Positions 60,022-64,000 of a stretch of 64,000 bases of DNA are shown here, one piece after another (position 1 is the first letter of the stretch; each line of letters starts with the position of its first letter). Source of the DNA: Chalara sp. BL73 (Eukaryota > Ascomycota > Leotiomycetes > Helotiales); NCBI GenBank assembly GCA_918026815.1, contig CAKJVC010000010.1:932501-996500 (forward strand), given 5' to 3'. The notes beneath the pieces are model-generated. The model saw only the letters and a list, made by a program, of their open reading frames with translations, did no database searches and had not been told where the DNA came from. The translations under genes and the position numbers were made by a program.

Positions 60022-61985
60022 TCAAACGCGACAAAGCACCCCGTTTTCATCATTCAAAGCATCTGCTGTCCTAACAGCCCATCGCTCACTCCCTACAGCA
60101 GTCTTCGCCCACAATACATCCCAAGGATCAACCTTCCGCTTTATCTTTAGAAGCCTTTCATAGTTCTTGCCGTAAAAGCTCTGCTGAAACCCAACCTCAT
60201 CACGATCACTCTCGCCAAGATACGACCCTGCCGATGGACTAACATCCCTCCATGCCTTTTGCCGCTCATCCATCAACTTCCTCGCTGCCAGAATTTCCTG
60301 ATTCGTTGCCGTTTCATTTAACGGTGACGATTGGATAGCGTGGAGGACTGTTTTTCGCCATGCAGGAAGTACGGCGGTATCGTCTGTACCACGACCTACG
60401 AATCGAGGGGCGAAGTTGAAATTTATGGTCACATAGCCAGCCTCAAGAGATTTTCTCCATTCGGCAAACGTAGCATCTAGCGTCGATTGATTGAGCCAGG
60501 ATGAACGCGGGAATAGGCGTGAGCTAATTATCTGGCTGGTTGCTATTCCTTCTTGGGGAAAATTATCTTTCCATGCGGAGAGGAAGTCGGGATAGGATCT
60601 GTAAACAGGCGACAACGTGATGTTCAGAGCTGCGAGGTCAGCTATCCAAGGTTCTAGAAGCGTGCGCGTTTGTGCAACTGTAAGGTTTGGTGCGAAAAAT
60701 GGGTTGAAGCTGATGAATTGCGAAGTGGCGAAGAAGTAACTGTAAATACCAGCATCTGAATGGGTAATGAAGTAATTCCAGTAGGCGCGAATTCCAGCCC
60801 AGAAGTTCTCGACCGGTATTGATGGAGAGGCCGCAACTACGAAGCTGGTAGTTGTGACAGGAACATCATCATATACCTTAACGACCAGAGATGTCACAAT
60901 GCCGAATGTAGAGCCACCACCGCCTCGAAGTGCAAAGAATAGGTCTGGGTTGTTTGTTGGAGAGACATTTACAAATTCCCCAGAGGGCAGAACGGCGGCA
61001 AAAGATAGCACATGGTCAGCAGCCATACCCAAGACAGAGGAGAGGGGGCTGTGACCTCCGCCTTGAATGTAACCGCCAAACACGCCTACAGTCTGTTACG
61101 GCGTTAGAAAATCCCCGGTGAATGAAAAGATACGTACCTTTCCCTCGCCACCAACAACAATCTTTTTAACCTTGTTTGCTGCCTCATAGATCTCCCAAGC
61201 TTGGACACCACTTCCCACAATGAACGCCGGCCCTGTATACCCACCGCCAGGCTGGACATAACTCTCCAAATACTCAATCGCCTTCAAGTTATGTGTCCAG
61301 ATGCTCAAAGCGCCTGCTCCTCCAGATTTCCCTGAAAAGTCATGCCCAGTATTTTTAACCACCAGCCTAATATTTCTGTTTCTCGCGAAATTGACACCAA
61401 GCTGGACTTGCTCGATGGCTGTCACATTGAGAGCGTATGCGGGATATCCGCCGAGAGTGCAGTTCCCTGACGGAGCGGGAAGGATTCTGGGGGGGAAACA
61501 GGTGCGGCCTTGCCAGAGAGGAGACATCATTGAGGTCGGATCTTCCATGCTAACAGAACGTAAGTTGTAGTGTCACGTCAACGTGGGAAGTCTTACTGCA
61601 AGTCTGATAGACCCCATTGCCTGGTTATAATGTCACATCTTGTTTGATTGAAGGCTGGACCTGGATAGCAAGGAGCTGCTATCGGAATGGTCTTGATAAG
61701 TGCGCCGCCGGTCAAGGCATCGAGAGTGTCCCATTCTGCTCTTGAGGGCCAATCTGCATCGGTTGGGAAGACCTTGCATGTTGAATTAGATGGTAACTGT
61801 GACTTCGCTGATCCGAATGTAGCAGCTTCATCGGGGCTTAGAGAGTCAAGTTTTGAGCTACGAGGCGAGCTCACGCCCATTTTCACATCATGGAAAGGAA
61901 GATCTTTAGGATTGTTCAATTCCTGAGCAAGAACAATCCCAGAGACAAAGACAGCAGCGCGAAAAAAATACGCCAAACACAACAT
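60022..61985 (-). CDS. Secreted BBE-like FAD-linked oxidase, intact
   Basis: Join on the minus strand 61597..61985, 61138..61549, 60022..61092 gives 623 residues. The signal peptide MLCLAYFFRAAVFVSGIVLA is followed by the family's N-terminal motif CKVFPTDADWPSRAEWDTL and LIKTIPIAAPCY. The FAD domain shows RLVVKNTGHDFSGKSGGAG (His that can bind flavin), LSIWTHNLKAIEY, VVGGEGK, GVFGGYIQGGGHSPLSSVLGMAADH and LFFALRGGGGSTFGIVTSL; the C-terminal BBE segment ends NYERLLKIKRKVDPWDVLWAKTAVGSERW. The second flavin-linking position carries His (GGGH), not Cys, so a single covalent link is expected, unlike bicovalent AA7 sugar oxidases. It oxidises an alcohol-type group with O2; the substrate is unknown. 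It is a distant paralogue of the broken gene at 15043-17141. Confidence 0.92.
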
Positions 61986-63143
61986 TTTGTCAGTAAAGCA
62001 AAAACCTCAGGAAGCTCTTTGAGAATCAAGTCTTACAAGAAACTGGTTTCTGTTAAAAAAAAAAACTACCATTTTGTGCCTGGATCGAAGCCCTATGGAT
62101 ATATTACCCCACCAATATCCCGGATAATTGAAGTGCATGGGATATTCCTCTGTGGAAGCACAACCCCGCGATACCTCCAATTGGTTACCAATTCAAGAGT
62201 TCCGGCTATTTATCTCAACGTATTCTCGACTCATGGCTGCTTAAGTATGCATCTGTATAGGTTAACTTACAGGGTCTTTGAGCACACTTTGAAGTCCGTC
62301 CCTCTGGCTTTATGGAGCCAAGGTCGGCATATCTTGATAAGACGCAAGGCAAATCGTTCGCAACCCAAACGGCGATGATAGATAGTAATTAAAATTTGAG
62401 GGGAGACAGAGCACCCATGGGTGAAAGCAGTGAGAGGTGATGACACGAAAACCGACCATAAATGGATAATTCGAATAATAAATACTAAACCAGAGCAGTT
62501 GGTTTGCTTCTTCTGTCAGATAGAATTTGATAAAATAACCGCATTCTTTCAAAATGAGGGAAAGCTCTCCCAGCCTTCTGAGGGAATTGTGGCTCCGTCG
62601 GCGAAGTTGAGAGGGCCGAAGACGGCCAAGTCGCTGACGCCGGATGTGGACCCGTTTTCGAAGCTGGCGTAGCACAACATATATTGACAAAGCCTCCGTC
62701 TTATAAGAGGTGCACGACGGATATTAAGCTCTCATTCGACCGTGCAATATAGCCAAGCAATTTCATAATCTATTTCATGTGATAAGCCCCAACCCTAGGG
62801 TCTCCCTTGACATCGGCAATCCTGATCATCGTACCAGCATTTCGTCTTACTTCATGGGGTAGCGAACATCTAGTTCCACGATCAGCAGTGCCGTGCTAGA
62901 ACAGTTTCAGACTGGATATGCCATTATACGGTTAGCAATGTCAATTATTGGTATGACCATAGGCGTCGATAGAATCGTGCGTGAATGTCCGATTCTGTAG
63001 GAATAAACCGCCCCTCAAAAGGTAATAAAATGATCACAAAACAAACTTAACAATTGAGATTAAAACACCGGTCAGAGGCTTCAAAATGAGAGAGGTGATC
63101 GGTAAATTTAAAATTACAGCTGGGTGCTATATGGAGGGGTCAA
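61986..63143. other. Intergenic between two minus-strand genes
   Basis: Promoter of the BBE-like oxidase and 3' flank of the propeller gene. Frames at 62310 (minus) and 62421 (plus) overlap in antisense and show no recognisable content. Confidence 0.5.
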
Positions 63144-64000
63144 TTACTTCCGACTCTCACAAACAGTGATATACGGAGAACTGAAACCGCCCAAAAAGAA
63201 CTTATCTGTCTTTGCATCGTGAACTGCGACAGTTGAGACAGGCAGATATTTCGCCTCAGCGTCTTCGAGAGCTTTGGTTACCTCATATCTGAGCTCTCCG
63301 CGCTCGCCTATCGACTTCCGAATCCGGAAGATAGACGCTGCGCAGTCAACATTGACAGGATCTGAGATGGCTTTAATGAGACAGATAGGGTCTGGAAAAC
63401 CAGCGCTGTTGATTTGTTATCTTAGCATTTATTCTAATCGGTTTCGTTAGGGATGGACTTGCACGAAAATGTCTCCGTTTTCGTCGATGGACAGGTTGTC
63501 AAGTCCCATGCCGATGATAATTTCATCAATTTTTAGTAGTGAGCCGTTATCCTGGCGTGAGTAAACTTCAATTCTGAACTTTGTGGATTGTGCAACGTAG
63601 TAAAGGCCATCTTTGTCTTTGGTCATTCCATTGGGGAAGTTCCCCTTCGGATATGCGATTCCACACGTACCATTTGAAGCACAATATCCGAGAGTGCCTG
63701 GGCAGTAGACGAAGGATAATTCTCGAAGCTATTTCATATATTAACGCTATGGCATCTATTAATGCTTAGATCACTTACTGCTCCAGTCTTATAGTTACCA
63801 TGATCGTTGGTGAACATAAAACCTCCATCCCCAGTTGCAGAGACGCTGTTAGGGGTCTGAATAGCGTCACTATGGAAAGTCTTCACGTGATCTAGCTGAG
63901 AAGAATCCCTCTTCAGGTCAAATGCTTCAATAGTTGAGTTGGCACCCAATTTCGTCGCATCTAGCAGTTGTCCTGATTCGTCAATGGGAGGACGATGGTT
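63144..64000 (-). CDS. Paraoxonase/SMP-30-like beta-propeller lactonase, 5' partial
   Basis: Minus strand, running off the right edge: exons 63779..>64000, 63463..63728 and 63144..63405 (250 residues seen). Motifs fit the arylesterase/paraoxonase-type six-blade propellers: QTPNSVSATGDGGFMFTNDHG, FPNGMTKDKDGLYYVAQS, GLDNLSIDENGDIFVAGFPDP and SSIFRI-like AASIFRIRKS, ending FLGGFSSPYITVCESRK. Asn-Ser and Asn-Gly pairs in these loops are typical calcium ligands. The last intron (63406..63462) has a GC donor (GCAAGT): only that site joins GDIFV to AGFPDP in frame. The first visible intron is GT-AG, 49 bp. It likely hydrolyses lactones or esters, extracellularly or in the ER; the N-terminus is outside the window. 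Confidence 0.85.

Overview
The window comes from a filamentous ascomycete (Pezizomycotina). Genes carry several short introns (about 43-120 bp) with GTRNGT or GCAAGT donors and CTAAC-type branch sites. The families present are Zn(II)2Cys6 regulators, a fungal P450, GPI-anchored wall protein motifs, GH5 and GH43 enzymes, BBE-like oxidases and an RTA1 relic. Leotiomycetes is plausible, but that is a guess from overall style. I rebuilt exon structures by joining open frames at splice sites that keep the phase and the family motifs; every coordinate was read by eye.

Layout. (1) 3-6742 (+): a huge modular GPI-anchored wall protein, cut by the left edge. It ends in an array of tiny glycine-coding exons. 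(2) 7.5-23.3 kb: an accessory block with a CYP7/8-like P450, a candidate secreted protein, an AflR-type regulator, an RTA1 pseudogene, a BBE-like oxidase broken by one in-frame TGA, a second Zn(II)2Cys6 regulator and a sterol-glucosyltransferase-like enzyme. (3) 24296-26116: a complete Fot1/pogo-type DNA transposon with long inverted repeats; three stops in its transposase all fit CpA-to-TpA (RIP) change. About 3 kb of gene-free sequence with relics follows. (4) 29.2-49.6 kb: a core block with a CCCH zinc-finger protein, a GRAM/VASt sterol-transfer protein (LAM family), an MIT/coiled-coil protein resembling Atg38, THO complex subunit 2 and a homoserine O-acetyltransferase-like enzyme. These are arranged convergently and divergently with short intergenic regions. 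(5) 51.8-64.0 kb: a carbohydrate-related accessory region with GH43 and GH5 genes sharing a divergent promoter, an LTR-like relic, a broken hypothetical gene with a palindrome on its stop codon, an intact BBE-like oxidase and a paraoxonase/SMP-30-like beta-propeller cut by the right edge.

How genes may work together. In region 5 the two glycosidases could release sugars from plant wall, the flavin oxidase could oxidise alcohols or sugars, and the lactonase-like propeller could open lactones; this is inference. In region 2 the P450, oxidase, glycosyltransferase and two regulators look like tailoring and control genes of a small-molecule pathway, but no backbone synthase lies in the window and one member is broken.

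The most unusual structure is the glycine microexon array: seven consecutive exons of 36-54 bp, each a multiple of three and bounded by phase-1 introns of 46-54 bp. It looks like a tandemly duplicated exon-intron unit able to vary the length of a glycine linker. Four of about forty inferred introns have GC donors, which is also high.
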